DNA of 64,000 nucleotides, taken from assembly GCF_963678635.1 (NCBI RefSeq), contig NC_087067.1, forward strand, positions 2,048,001-2,112,000, read 5' to 3'. This DNA comes from Symsagittifera roscoffensis. Its lineage: Eukaryota > Xenacoelomorpha > Acoela > Convolutidae. Numbering within the stretch: the first letter of the stretch is position 1; each line of letters begins with the position of its first letter. A model generated the notes under the pieces. The model ran no database searches, was not told the origin of the DNA, and saw nothing but the letters and a program-made list of their open reading frames with translations. This document shows, in pieces, positions 24,016-35,595 of this stretch. The translations under genes were made by a program, and so were the position numbers.

Positions 24016-27000
24016 ATGTTGGGTCAAGCAGTGGTGAATGGGATATTCTGCTGTCTGCAGGTGTGTGCTGTCATCTTCTGTTTTGTGGCTTTGTGTACCA
24101 ACCAGTGGATCACGGGAGTCGAAACCGATGATACAGATGACAGGTTACAATTAACGAGTCAAGTTTTATTTAAATTCGAACCAATCCTGTTAGGCCGATG
24201 GGCTCAAAAATAGGAAGGGAAATTGGAGCAAAAAATCAGTTTTTGGGCCAAAACGTTCCAAAAGGTTTCAAAAACGCTAAATACGACATTTTCTCTCAAA
24301 ATTCGGTACTGGGCACAGAAGGTTTTGATCTTTCTAACTATCGGCCTGAAGCATAAGGGTGGATTTTTGGATTTTGAACAGGTAGCATAGGGGAGGGGTG
24401 GGGATCTAGGGTTTATTGGATAACCAATTTGGTCAACCCACTAAATTCATGTCCACGAAAAAACACACGTCCGATTTTTCTATTGCCTATTTTTTTTTTT
24501 GAAATTTAGACTTCGTGTTTGTACTAACGGTTTTACTCGAAGGAAAGGGGGGGGGGAAGAATTTTCAAAAAATGTTCTAAATTTTCGCCGAGCTCGATTG
24601 ATTTTCCGAGCTTTATAGGCATGCTTCCTCCTCAAAATTAGTATAATGGCGACGAAGGCGGCTTCAGAAAATGTATAGGATTATTCAGCCAAAAACAGAG
24701 GTCTCAACATAGTTCCAAAGGGGGACCCTCCAGGTAGACAGGGGGTCGAACCCCTGAGGAAAAAAAGACAATAATTTGATACGGTGTTTTTTACCCATGA
24801 TAAGTTGTCAAGTAACCATTTTTCTTCATTCTTCTTGATTTTGTACGGCAATTTTTATCCAGTGAAAATATTAATTTAATCTTTCTTCTGTTATTATTCT
24901 TGTGATAATAGAAAGAAAAAGTAGCATCAATTCTTCTCTTTCTTGCAGGTACTTCGATCGAGTGGATCTTTTACAGGACCAGTACTTTCTAACTAACGGC
25001 CAACAAGACGACACTTTCGCATCCATCGGACTGTTCAGGATCTGGGCAGACGATGACCGCTCCTACTCCCTTCCCATTCTAGGTAACTAACTCACATTGC
25101 TCCTTATTGTTGAACCTATCAATCAAACTTTTCAGACCCCCCCCCCCCTCATTTTTTGAAACCATCTTTTCAAGTTTTTTGTCGAATGCAGTCAGCATCA
25201 GGGGCCGATCTAGGATTTTCTCAAGGGGGGGGGGGGGAGATTTTCAAAAACATTTTGAAAATTTTGTTGACTTTTTTTATAGGCCGACTAAATTGATTTT
25301 CTGAGCTCTGTGAAATGACTTGACTATAAACACCATATTTTGACAAAATTTTGTGCGCGTTTTTATGCATTTTTTCAAAAATTTTGACCACGAAAAATCC
25401 GTTTTTTTTTGGCGCGCGCTTCCCCCTTAAAATTAGTATATATTGGCGCCCAAGGCGCCCTGAGAAAAAATTAAGGGTCAGTCAGCCAAAAATGGATATC
25501 TCAAAATAGTACAACGAATACAACGGGGGGAACCTTTGATTCGGCATGGGGTCGGATCCCTGAGCGGGGGGGGGGGTGAAGAGGGCGTTAGCTCTCATGG
25601 ATTGTGTTATACATCAATATTACATGGATTGTGTGGATTAGACATTACATGGATTGTGTTATACATCGATATGAATTTTGTGGAAATTCAATTATATTTT
25701 TAGGTCGAGCAAATTGATGCTCCAATAAACTCTAAATCTCAGCCCCCGTAAATCCACATAAATTTTGAACCGTCATCTTGTTTCAGAAATATGATAATTA
25801 AGCGCTCATCAACCTGTTTTTTGAATAAGTATCATAACCAGTAGAGCGGATATAGTGTGATAAGAACACTGCTCGTATGTTACCGCAAAGCCAAGAATGT
25901 TCCGGCCCCCAAATCAAAATCGAATTTTTTCTGAAAACAAAACAATGAAAAACTTTAAATTTTGGACGATATCGAAAATCAAACGTGAAAAACTGAGTCG
26001 TACGAAATCAAAACGACCGATTAGCTAGCCTTAATTGATATTGGAACGATTTTGCTGCGCGCGATAACTCGCCATGTATAATTAATTCGCGTTACGCTTA
26101 CAGCATTATGAAAAAAAATTTCACAGCGCTCTTAAATTAGTCCAGAGCAGGGCCAATTGGGCAATTTTTAAACTCCCAGAAATTTGCAAAAAAATGGAGA
26201 TAAACTTTTTTATATTTGATTTCAGCAAGCTGATATCTTCAATAAGGCATTTTTTTGTTAAAAAAGTTTATTCAGATCGCCGAAAAATGACTGAATGAAA
26301 AAAAAGTACGCCAAGCATAAATATTTCGTTTTCTTCAAAAATTGGCACAATTAGAGCTATCTATTTGGATGCAGTTTTGACAACAGGTTGCGTTTTAACT
26401 AGTTTAAGATACAAAGAATTACAAGATCATTGTAAACTTTCATTGAAAAGAACTTTGAGTAGCTCAGTTTCTACCAGAGTTTTTTTTAAAAAAAATTGCT
26501 CAGCTTGAAACTGCGACATCTCTGCTTGTTTTGTTTAGATGCTTAGTTTCTTAACATACTCTTTCGGTTTAAAATTTTTCAAAGAAATTGTGTTTGAAGT
26601 TTTTTTTCATCAACACCTAATTTTTTTTGGTTTATCTCCTCCATTAAGCAGTTTTGGTTTCTGATTTAACTTTTTAATCTGATTTAACTAGTTCCTTTTT
26701 ATTTTTGAATCCTAATTTAGTTTTTTTGCATTGTTGCAGCTCTTGTTTCCAAGTGACCTAAAAATAATTACAAAACTGAAAAGTTTTGTGGTTTTGTTGT
26801 TTTGGAGAGGGGTTGATAATATGTAGCGGGAACTGTAATGTCAATTTTTCAGTGCTGGTGAAAATTATGAAATGTTCACGGTATTTGCATTACAAGAAGC
26901 CCAATTTATTTATCTTTTTGAAATGAGTTCCGTTTTTTTTGACAAATGCTTGAAAAAGAAGCAGGTAGAGGAAGAATCTCATAATTTAGTGGGGTGAAAG

Positions 27001-30000
27001 TGTCATAATTTGATAAAACCAGTGATGTTTGAGGGCTCGTTTCTTTCGTCATGCAACTGGTTTAAATCACAAGTGGGTCGTAGGGTAAGCTAAAGGTCAC
27101 AAGGTTACCTTTTAAGGTCATAGAGTTAACTTTTAAGGTCATAAGGTTACTCTATAAGGTCATAAATTACATTAAAAGGTCATAAAGTTATCTTATAAGG
27201 TCTTAAGGTTACCTTATAAGGTCATGATGTTACCTTATAAGGTCATAAGGTTACCTTATAAGGTCATAAGGTTACCTTACAAGATCATAAGATTACCTTT
27301 TAAGGTCATGAAGGTAACTTTTAAGGTCATAAGATTACCCTATAAGGTCATAAGTTTACCTTAAAAGGTCATAGGGTTATCTTATAAGGTCATAAGGTTG
27401 CCTAAGAAGGTCATAAGGTTACCTTATAAGACCATAAGAGTAACTTATAAGGTCATATGGTTATCTTATAAGGTCATAAGGTAAGCTAAAGGTCATAGGG
27501 TTATCTTATAAAGTCGTAAGGTTACCTTTTAGGGTCATAAGGTTACCTTATAAGGTCATAAGGTTATCTTATAAGGTCATAAGGTCAGTTAAAGGTCATA
27601 GGATTACCTTAAAAGGACCTTAAAGGCAAGCTAAAGGTCATCAGGCTAGCTTATAAGGTCATTGAATAGATCAATTTGCCTTAAAGGCGGAAGTGTCAAC
27701 AATTTAAGACAGTGTGAGTTTAATTGCTAATGATAATTAACTTAATTGCTAATTAAATTGATAACTGTAGTGATAAGTTGCGATTACACATTTAGTGCAT
27801 CACGCAAGAGCTTTCTTTCGGAATGCGCTCTGAATTTAGACAACACCGTATTCGTACTTGTCAGTACAGAGATAAGCACGAGAAAGCAAACTTACGAAAT
27901 AAATGATTTTTTGTTATCAATCTCCTTCTTGTTTCGATTCTGATTGGTTATTATAGCTCTCGTGACAAGTATGAGAACGCTGCTGTCTAGTCTAACAGTT
28001 GAAAACATCATGTTCATACTCCTCAGTAAACAGACAAAAACTATATTAAAAAAATCAGGAGCGATGTGAGAAAGCAAGTTTACGAAATAAATAGTTTTTA
28101 ATTATTATTGATTTATTCCATGTCACGATTCTGATTAATTAAAATAGTATTCGTCTGCTTACTTGCCCTACAAGTATGAAAACGCTGTTGTCTAACAATT
28201 GACAACACCGCTTTCATACTCGTCAGTAAGCAGAAAAAAAAATCAGAATCGAGATCAGAAAGCAAACTTACGAAACAAATAATTTTTAGTTATTAATTTC
28301 TTCCTTGTATCGATTCTGATTGATTAAACTAGTAAATTTCCGCTAACTGACAAGTATGAATACGCTGTTGACTAACAGTTGACAACAGCGTATTCAGACT
28401 CGTCAGTAAGGAGACAATTACTAAATTAATCAATCAAAATCGAGATGAGAAAGCAAACTTACAAAATAAGTAAATTTTAATTTTTACTTTTTCCTTGTCT
28501 CGATGCTGATTAGTTAATATAAAAATTTTCTGCTTACCGACAAGTATGATTACGGTTTTGTCTAACAGTTGACAACGGACAGTTTTCACACTTCTCAGTA
28601 AGCAGACAAATACTGAATTAACCAATCAGAATCGAGATGAGAGAGCAAACTTACGAAATAAATAATTGTTAATTTTTGTTTGTCTCGATTCCTTATAAGG
28701 TTATCTCGATTCTGATTGTCTCGATTCTGATTGGTTAATATAGGATTTGTCTGCTTACTGAAAATATGAATACGCTGTTGTCGAACAGCTGATAACGGAC
28801 AGTTTTCACACTCGTCAGTAAGCAGACAATTTCTATATTAACCAACCAGAATCAAAATGCGAAAGCAACTTACGAAATAAAAGGTTTTCAATTATTAATT
28901 TCTTCCTTGTCTCGATTCTGATTGGTGCTTGTTGTATTTATCTGCTTTTTGACTTCTTACGAAATTAATAATTTTTAGCTTTTAATGTCTTCCTTGCTTC
29001 GATTCGGATTGGTTATTATAAAACTTGTCTGCTTGCTGACAAGTATGAAAACGCTATTGTCTAACAGTTGACAACAGCTTTTTTATAATAGTCAGTAAGC
29101 AGATAAACGCTATTTTAATCAATCAGAACCGAGATGAGAATTCAAGCTTGCGAAATAAATATTTCTTAAGTATTAATTTCTTCCTTCCTTGTTTGAACAC
29201 GTTGTTGTCTAACTCAGGTGCAGATCTAGGATTTTCTCGAAGGATGCAAATTTTCAAAAAATTTCGAGAAACTTTGTCGACTCTTTCTTTCTAGGTCGAC
29301 CAAATTGATTTTCTGAGCCTTACTAAATTCTCAATAAAACTTTATTTCGCAGGCAATTGTTTTGAAAAAACAGGCCAAAAAGACAGTTTTAAGCTTTTTT
29401 GGAAAATTTTGATCAAAAAACAAACGTGTTTTTTTTTGGTGTGCGTTGCCCCTCAGAATTAGTATATATTGGCGCCAAAGGCACCTTTAGAAAATTTGTA
29501 AGGTCAGCCAAAAATGGATATCTCAAAATTAATAAGAACGAAGATGCCATTGAGGATGACAGTGAAGTACAAAGTAATTCGTTTGCAGAACAAGTAGTAA
29601 AAATTAACTAATATGATCAGGATTTAAATTTTTGGATGGAGTTTGTTTTTGGTACCTCAAATGTCTTTATTACTTTAAGAGAGGAAAAAACTTTTTAGCT
29701 TATCTTTAAAGAAAATAAATTACCCTAGCAGGGCCTTACTTTATCGACAAGCCATGTTGATAACAGGTGGTAAAAGGATGGAAAAGAGTTGGCTGAAGAA
29801 AAATCAACAAGTTAGTGAAAAATTTGCCATTTTACAAATTAGTTACTGGTATAAATGTCCCATCTTGGAATATGTCTTCATAAGTTTATAAGTGTGATGG
29901 CATTGATAAAAAGGGTTATTGTGCCCCTTTTTTGTTATACCCCCTGCGATTATTGTAAGTTATTTCTTGTTCATAGTTTCTGATTATAACATAAACTGGC

Positions 30001-32176
30001 ATACAGACTAAGTGAGCCACGACAATTTTTTTAATTTTAATACTTATTCTTGTAAAAACCCTTGTTACACCATAAAATTGATGATTTTATGTGAGCTGAT
30101 TGAGAAAAAGAAAAATTTCAAAAATTATTCTGTTTATCAACAGTAGATTCCATTAAATTTTTGAATTTTATTGAGTTATAAATATATTTTGATCTCCTTC
30201 ATCATTTTTTTTGCTACATTTACTGCAGTTTTTCTACATTTTCAGCATTATAAAAAAAAATCCAAATTTTTTTTTGGTCAGAGACGTTTTAAAACGGACA
30301 ATTTGGTCTAAAGGTGTTCTCCCAGGCTTCACTGTGGGATATAGTTGTTGCTAATATCGTAAACTAGCCTACAAAGATGAGAACCTGATAACAAATTATT
30401 ATTATGATTAGTATTATTATTATGATTATTATTGTTATTACTATTATTATACCTTTATTATGATTATTATGATTATTATAATTATTATGATTAATATTTT
30501 TAATATTATTATGATTATGATTATGATTATTATTATTATGATTATGATTGTTATTATTATGATTATGATTATTATTATTATTATGATTATTATTATTATG
30601 ATTATTAGTATGATTATTGTTTTTGTTTTTTATTATTATTATTATTTACTTATATATTTCAGACACGGAGCTGAAGCTGTGCAAGACTTGTCTCACCCTC
30701 TGCATTCTGATGGGGTTCGCTTCTCTGTACGCTGTGTCTTTCCAGCTAGTCCACATCTTCACAGAGCTCCTCGCATTCGAATTACTCATCGGATGGGCGG
30801 CCGTCTTCCAAGGTACTTAACACACTATCATTATTTTGTCAGGTTGGCGGATTTTTAAAAATAATTTTAAAAACAGCTAATTTTCACCAGTAATTTCTTT
30901 GTTTGATTGTCCGATTGTTATAAATATGGGATGCGGACTATTTATGCTATGACAAACATATTTGGTCTTCGCATTTAACCTTCTAAAACCCCTCGTTACA
31001 CCAGAAAATTGATGCTTATGTGAGGAGAGCCTACAAGTATGATAGCTGGGTCCATTAACTTTACATAGAACCCTGAAGGAAAGTCTTCAGTCCTTAAAAT
31101 CTTGGAAAAACTGGTTCGCATTGTTTACTTGGGCTTTCGAAATTTTCACAAAAATTGCAGGACCCATCTTTCATACTTGCTTTTTCTTGGGACCCAAAGA
31201 TCATACTCGTACCAAAATGGAAGTGGAAGTTGAAACTTTGTAGACTTCTCATTTTAGAAAACATATGTTTGATCACATTGAAACCCTTAAGATGACCAAA
31301 GGGGACTTTCAACATTTCAAATAGCAAAATAAACAAGTGAAATAAGGGTCTTAAGGGCAGATTGTGGTAAGAGTCAGAGAAACTTCTCTACAAACTTAAC
31401 CAATCGAAAGGACAAAGTCAATTGTATTGAGTTGCTAACTGGAATCTTTTCCTGCTGTAGCGATCCTGACCATGGCGGGAACGGCAACCGCTATGCGGTA
31501 CTTCCAGAAGACATTCGTCTACGAGAGCAGTGGCTTCTCTCTCTTCAGTGGGTGGATCGCATTCTGCATCCAACTTATGTTGGTCGTCTGCAGTGTCTTC
31601 AAAGTTCTTCTCACCCGCAGAAATGTGAAGAAAATAAAGACGGAGAAAAAAAAGCAGATGCAAGCGGCCACTTTGAACACACCAAGACCGGTTGCTGAGT
31701 ACGAACAACGTAAATGCTTTCTTTTTTTTCAAATCATTCTAAATAAAAAAATGGGTAGAGGGATTGGCAGAGGCTTAGGACTTCCATCTCAAGAGTTCCA
31801 ACGCGGGCGTTGTGGCACTCAATTTTCTTTGAAGAATATTATTGTTTTTGAAAATGTTCACGAGCACAAATAAACTTGAAGCATTTTCAATAAATTTAGT
31901 GTGAATTTTTCAGAGAGTATTCGACCAGCAACATCTGAGAACAGATTGTACCAGCCAGCTCCCGCCCAAAACAACCCGCGATACGGAACTGCGGACCGAG
32001 GAGGCTACAACCGCCCGGGTGCATACAGCCCGCAACAGTTCCGAGACGACTACCCCGCCCCGAGACGATCCAACTCTTACGACAGCAAACAGTTCGACGG
32101 GCACCTATCGCCGCCGCCCGCTCGAAACGACCGAAACGACTCGTATGATCAGGGTGACCTACCGCGATACCGTTAA
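24016..32176 (+). CDS. Four-transmembrane (claudin / Clc-like superfamily) protein, five exons
   Basis: Exons 24016-24143, 24949-25082, 30663-30812, 31461-31709 and 31914-32176, all GT-AG. Every phase matches, and the coding length of 924 nt gives 307 residues plus TAA. The start MLGQAVVNGIFCC leads straight into TM1 (about residues 9-27), then NQW at the start of the first extracellular loop, as in PMP22/claudin/Clc-like proteins. Exon 2 is the rest of that loop. TM2 contains CLTLCILMGFASLYAVSF, TM3 spans the exon 3/4 junction, and TM4 contains GWIAFCIQLMLVVCSVFK. A cytoplasmic tail follows: basic (RRNVKKIKTEKKK), then Pro/Arg/Asp/Ser-rich and probably disordered (PAPRRSNSYDS), with possible phosphorylation sites. 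A role in cell junctions or channel modulation is family knowledge; the exact function is inferred only. Confidence 0.85.
24537..24765 (+). mobile_element. hAT-type MITE family, diverged fragment (copy 3)
   Basis: Lies in tetraspan intron 1. Matches family landmarks GATTTTCCGAGCTTTATAGG, CCTCAAAATTAGTATAATGG, CAAAGGGGGACCCT and GGGGGTCGAACCCCTGAGG. Ends not preserved. Confidence 0.65.
25199..25590 (+). mobile_element. hAT-type MITE family, copy 4, right end lost
   Basis: Lies in tetraspan intron 2, about 117 bp after the exon 2 donor. The left end CAGGGGCCGATCTAGG is intact, as are the internal GGCGCGCGCTTCCCCC, ATATTGGCGCCCAAGGCGCC and GTCGGATCCCTGAG. The expected right terminus is missing. 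Confidence 0.75.
25868..26180 (+). repeat. Repeat family F2, diverged copy D
   Basis: Starts ACTGCTCGTATG with AGAATGTTCCGG and keeps CTTAATTGATATTGG, GCGCGATAACTCGCC and CGTTACGCTTACAG in family order. Within tetraspan intron 2. Confidence 0.5.
27088..27665 (+). repeat. Tandem array, period about 20 bp, with AGGTCA in most units
   Basis: More than two dozen units of the form AAGGTCATAAGGTTACCTTAT, slightly varied. Each carries AGGTCA, and many carry TAAGGTTACCTTA, itself a palindrome around GGTTACC. It lies mid-intron 2 of the tetraspan gene. Confidence 0.9.
27770..29214 (+). repeat. Satellite array, period about 190 bp, each unit with a large imperfect dyad
   Basis: The anchor ACGAAATAAAT (or variant) recurs at 27894, 28082, 28270, 28461, 28653, 28872, 28959 and 29150, giving spacings of 188, 188, 191, 192, 219, 87 and 191. 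Each full unit contains a dyad whose arms include GTCTGCTTACTGACAAGTAT and its complement, centred on GTCTAACAGTTGACAAC. An outer pair of arms, CGATTCTGATTGG and CCAATCAGAATCG, encloses it. The 219-bp unit has a short internal duplication; the 87-bp one is truncated. The array ends where hAT MITE copy 5 is inserted. Confidence 0.9.
29215..29530 (+). mobile_element. hAT-type MITE family, copy 5, inserted in the satellite
   Basis: The left end CAGGTGCAGATCTAGG follows GTTGTTGTCTAACT, which is a satellite unit cut at its dyad centre. Internal landmarks AGGTCGACCAAATTGATT and ATATTGGCGCC are present; the right terminus is lost near 29530. Confidence 0.75.
29540..30390. other. Intron 2 sequence without recognisable features
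   Basis: AT-rich intronic DNA between the MITE and the microsatellite. No repeats or exons recognised. Confidence 0.5.
30396..30652 (+). repeat. ATT/ATG trinucleotide microsatellite ending at a splice acceptor
   Basis: About 250 bp of TTATTATGATTATTAT-type repeats. It stops about ten bases before the exon 3 acceptor (AG at 30661-30662), so it supplies most of the upstream T-rich tract. The 132-codon frame read through it is an artefact of the repeat plus exon 3. Confidence 0.9.
31040..31173 (+). mobile_element. Tc1/mariner-type MITE (134 bp) in tetraspan intron 3
   Basis: The ends TGATAGCTGGGTCC and GGACCCATCTTTCA are imperfect inverted repeats, each flanked by TA (31038-31039, 31174-31175). 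Shorter relative of 22806-22985. Another piece, GGGACCCAAAGATCATACT, follows at about 31189. Confidence 0.65.
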
Positions 32177-34800
32177 GAAATACGTGTACAACACAACACG
32201 TGATCCAGCTAACAACTTGGTGAACGGTTTCGAAACAAGAATGAATAACAACAGATTTTCTACACTTGAATGACTTGGGTTTTAAGGAATATTTGAAAAA
32301 TAATTACTTTTGTGTACATAATTAGTATTATTGATATCAACTGAAATAAGTTAACGATTTCCTGTTTTGTAATTTCATATCTAATATGCTTTGAATACTT
32401 GAATTAAATGAACGAAGACTAATTCAAACTATTTCTTAAAAAATACTCAAGTACTAGAAAAAATGGGGCAAAACTTTTTGTTTCATTTGATGATTAGATA
32501 TAACAAAACTAAAAATAATAATAAGTTTTGCGAAGCCCTGACTGGGTTCCGACTGCAATTTAGGGCTAATAAAATGTGTTTGATTGAAAAATAAAGCGAA
32601 TAAGTACTGGAGAAACATTTAAAAAGTTGATAACATCAAAAAAACAAAGTTTTTTCTCCATACTTTTCGTTTATTTCAACTCACACGCTAGTAAAGCACA
32701 AAAAAATGTAATTAGCGTCTTTTTTTCTAAACATATCGCAATCTGATTTGTCTCAAAGTTATTTGGAACTATTTAACCGTTCGCTTACTTGTTTTTATAA
32801 GAAAACAACATGTAGCGAGTTAATCATTCCATCAGAAACCAGAAAGCGTAGCAATCAGCGAATCAAGTGTATGGATGTCGAGCTAGTTTATTACAGTAAT
32901 AATGCCAATTAACTTGAGTGAAATTTATAACTTTTACCATGCTTGCGCAAAAATTTGCAAATCAAAAGTACTCGCTAATGATTTGAATTGGATGCCGATT
33001 TTGGTTTTCACGAGAAAAGTTCAAAAAGACTGTGGTGTACTATTTCAAAGAGTATTCAGACGTGATGCATTTGTATGCCAAATTGTAATTTGAATTATTT
33101 TTCAAAAAATTCATGCTCCAATATGATCTTGATTCAATTGAAAGAAGTACAAAGCATTGTCAACAAATAATCATAAGAAATGCAAAAAGGATTGACTTTA
33201 TATCATATTTCAAGTCTAAAAAAATACTATTCTTACCAGTTACAGGAAAGAAGCTTCAATAAATAGTTCATATCATGATTATATTCAAACTAAAGCTTCA
33301 AAAACTGTTTTTTGAAATATATCGGCTAAAAAATAATCATCTTTAAAATATTTGAAAACATCAATGTGTCGACTAGCATGCTTAACTACTTAGATTCCAA
33401 TACAGGCGGCATTGCAACTAGAGATTGCTTTGTTCGGCTTGAAATTGTTTAAGCTATTCTTTAGAGTTGCTGGAGATTTGTTAGACTCTGAAAAAAATTT
33501 CAAATGCTGTAGTTCATCATCAAAATTTTTGTTCGCTTTTTCGCTAAAACTGTGGTGGTCTATGCAAGTGCTCAGCAGTCAACTTAAAAGTTGCTGGGTA
33601 TAAAATGCAAATCGTAATGCAAGTATTATACAATCCTGCTCAGTTATCTTAAGAAATTGAGAAATCCATTGTTAAATTACAAAAGATAGTGTAACTGTTA
33701 AGTTTAGTTCAAATCAAGTATTCGTTAATACACTGAACAAAATTTTGGACGCCAATTGCCCGTTCCACCAATTTTTAGTGCTTTTTTTCCGATGAAAAAC
33801 GTGGCTTGCACTTGATATTTTTTTCCAGTTTTGTGCATTCAACTGCCAGAGTGTAAGTGTCAATAGAGTTCGAAAAGTTTGAATTTTGCTGTTACTTCAA
33901 GTCAAAAATATATGAATAATCATCAGAGCACACAGATGAAAAAAACGTTTGAAAAATTTTGAGCAATCTAATTTTTGACCTTTAGAAAAATTTGGTTAGC
34001 CTTAAAGCTCATTCAACTGAAATTTTTTAATAAAATGCTAATGTTTTGAGCGTTTGTTAACGTGACTAATTAACGTGAATAACTAGTTAACGTGACTAAT
34101 TTTAAATAACAGGGTTATAATTATTTTTCCGCTGGGAAATTAATTATTAATAATCTTTTTTGAAACTGCAAAAAAGCTTTTTAGGCATTTTGCAATTTTA
34201 TTATTGGAAAAAATTTCTCTACATCCTACTTGGTAAAATATTATTTAAGCAAATTGAAAACTCAATAAAAAAAAACACAGCAACAGCAACAAAATTAATT
34301 TAAGCGTTAACAGTTTTAAAAAAATTTTACAGAAGCAATATAAGGAAACCACATATAATATCGAAAGCAAGAATTGTCTTGAGCCAAAGCATAGGATTTT
34401 TGTTAAAAACAAATTTGGTCGCAAATAAACTATTGGTATTCTGCACAGGGTACTCTTGTTTTTATAACAATAATTGTATGATGGCTATTCTATATTATTG
34501 TTTTGCCAAAGATTAGATTTTTACCATACTTTATAAATTACTTCAGAGAATATTTTGGCTCTAAATATTCAAAAGTTTAATACCCCAACTTCAGATACTG
34601 AATATTTAGAGAAAAACGTTTAGGTTTTTTCATCTGTTTACTCAATAAGGCCGTAGAAAACACTATACTTTACAAAGCGCCTTACTTTTTTGCGCGCTTG
34701 AAAAATTCATGCAAATCATGGAAGATAAAATGTGGCGTGTGATGTTAAAGTTTAGTTCCCCTTTTCGGATTCAAATCATTTCAAATCATTTTCGGATAAA
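32177..34800. other. 3' flank of tetraspan gene and intergenic DNA
   Basis: No supported gene. 32530-32570 holds a scrap of family F2 (GCGAAGCCCTGACTGGGTTC). Frames at 32902-33093 and 33412-33603 are short and unsupported. AACGTGACTAATT is repeated near 34060-34100. Confidence 0.45.
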
Positions 34801-34807
34801 ATTGTGT

Positions 34808-35119
34808 CTGTTTTTTAGTGCGGCCCGAGGTTCTCGAGGAAGAAGATTCGTTCCCATCTTGATCTGCTGTAGCCTCAGTAGATGTCTTTTGTGGTTAAAT
34901 TGGTGGATTAGTGGGGCCTTTTTCTGGTGTTTGCTTAATGACCGTCAAAGAGCAGGACTGCGGTGTGACATTTGATTCTGTCACATGATCGCCTTCAGAT
35001 GAGACCGGTTGTAAACGGGTTGCGTCCGATACTACTTCAGCGCCTGGTTGTATCGTTACCCTGCTGGTCGTATGTGGCCTTTTATCGACTTTGACAGATA
35101 TCGGAATGGTTTTCGAGCA
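34808..35119 (-). repeat. Displaced second copy of the gypsy element's 3' internal segment
   Basis: Matches 35851-36164 almost base for base, with scattered substitutions (for example GTCAAAG against GACAAAG). It lies outside the left LTR and ends at the same TTTTCGAGCAC point. Immediately right of it is a short palindrome (AACATTTAC ... GTAAATGTT, about 35122-35149). Confidence 0.85.
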
Positions 35120-35319
35120 CTAAACATTTACTTAAAATAGTAAATGTTTAATTTTAGATGTGATCGCTTAGCGATTTCAAAAATCTAATTTTTTGTTTGT
35201 TTTTGGATGCTAATAAATATGGCCTGTGTTATTATATAATGTAGTCTAGTGTAAAATATTACAGTCGTTCCATGTGTATTGTGCCAGCCACCCTTAAAAA
35301 GGGAGGGCGGAATTTAGGA

Positions 35320-35584
35320 TGTGGAATGTCAACCGACAGACTCATAGTTACAAAAGTAATTGTAATAAGATGTGAATTATTGAATAAAGAAATGTTGAGG
35401 TATCTGTATCTTTCATCAGATAATGAGAGACTGATTTTCATTCAACACAAAACATTAACACGGTCGGCAAGTACCGGCCTTGACATAATAACATCAACTC
35501 ACTCAGACTAACATTATGACCTCTATCAATTCAATACACAATACTACGATACACAATGGGAGGCAGCACACCCGCTGTACCACA
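35320..35584 (-). repeat. 3' LTR of gypsy element
   Basis: 265 bp, TGTGGTACAGC at its start and TTCCACA at its end on the minus strand. Near-identical to 41769-42033; differences include AATGTC against AATCTC and CCCGCTG against CCAGCCG. Confidence 0.92.
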
Positions 35585-35595
35585 CTTCCCCCTTC
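35585..35595 (-). other. Polypurine tract
   Basis: Minus-strand GAAGGGGGAAG directly abuts the 3' LTR, the expected place for priming of plus-strand DNA. Confidence 0.85.

Noticed and set aside
27088-29214. CRISPR-like repeat spacing
   Set aside because: Units are contiguous satellite without unique spacers, in a eukaryotic intron; no cas genes.
30460-30858. 132-codon frame starting in Ile/Met repeats
   Set aside because: Product of the ATT/ATG microsatellite joined to exon 3 read in the wrong frame.
32019-32273. 84-codon frame overlapping the tetraspan last exon
   Set aside because: Alternative frame; the spliced tetraspan frame ends at 32176 with all phases consistent.
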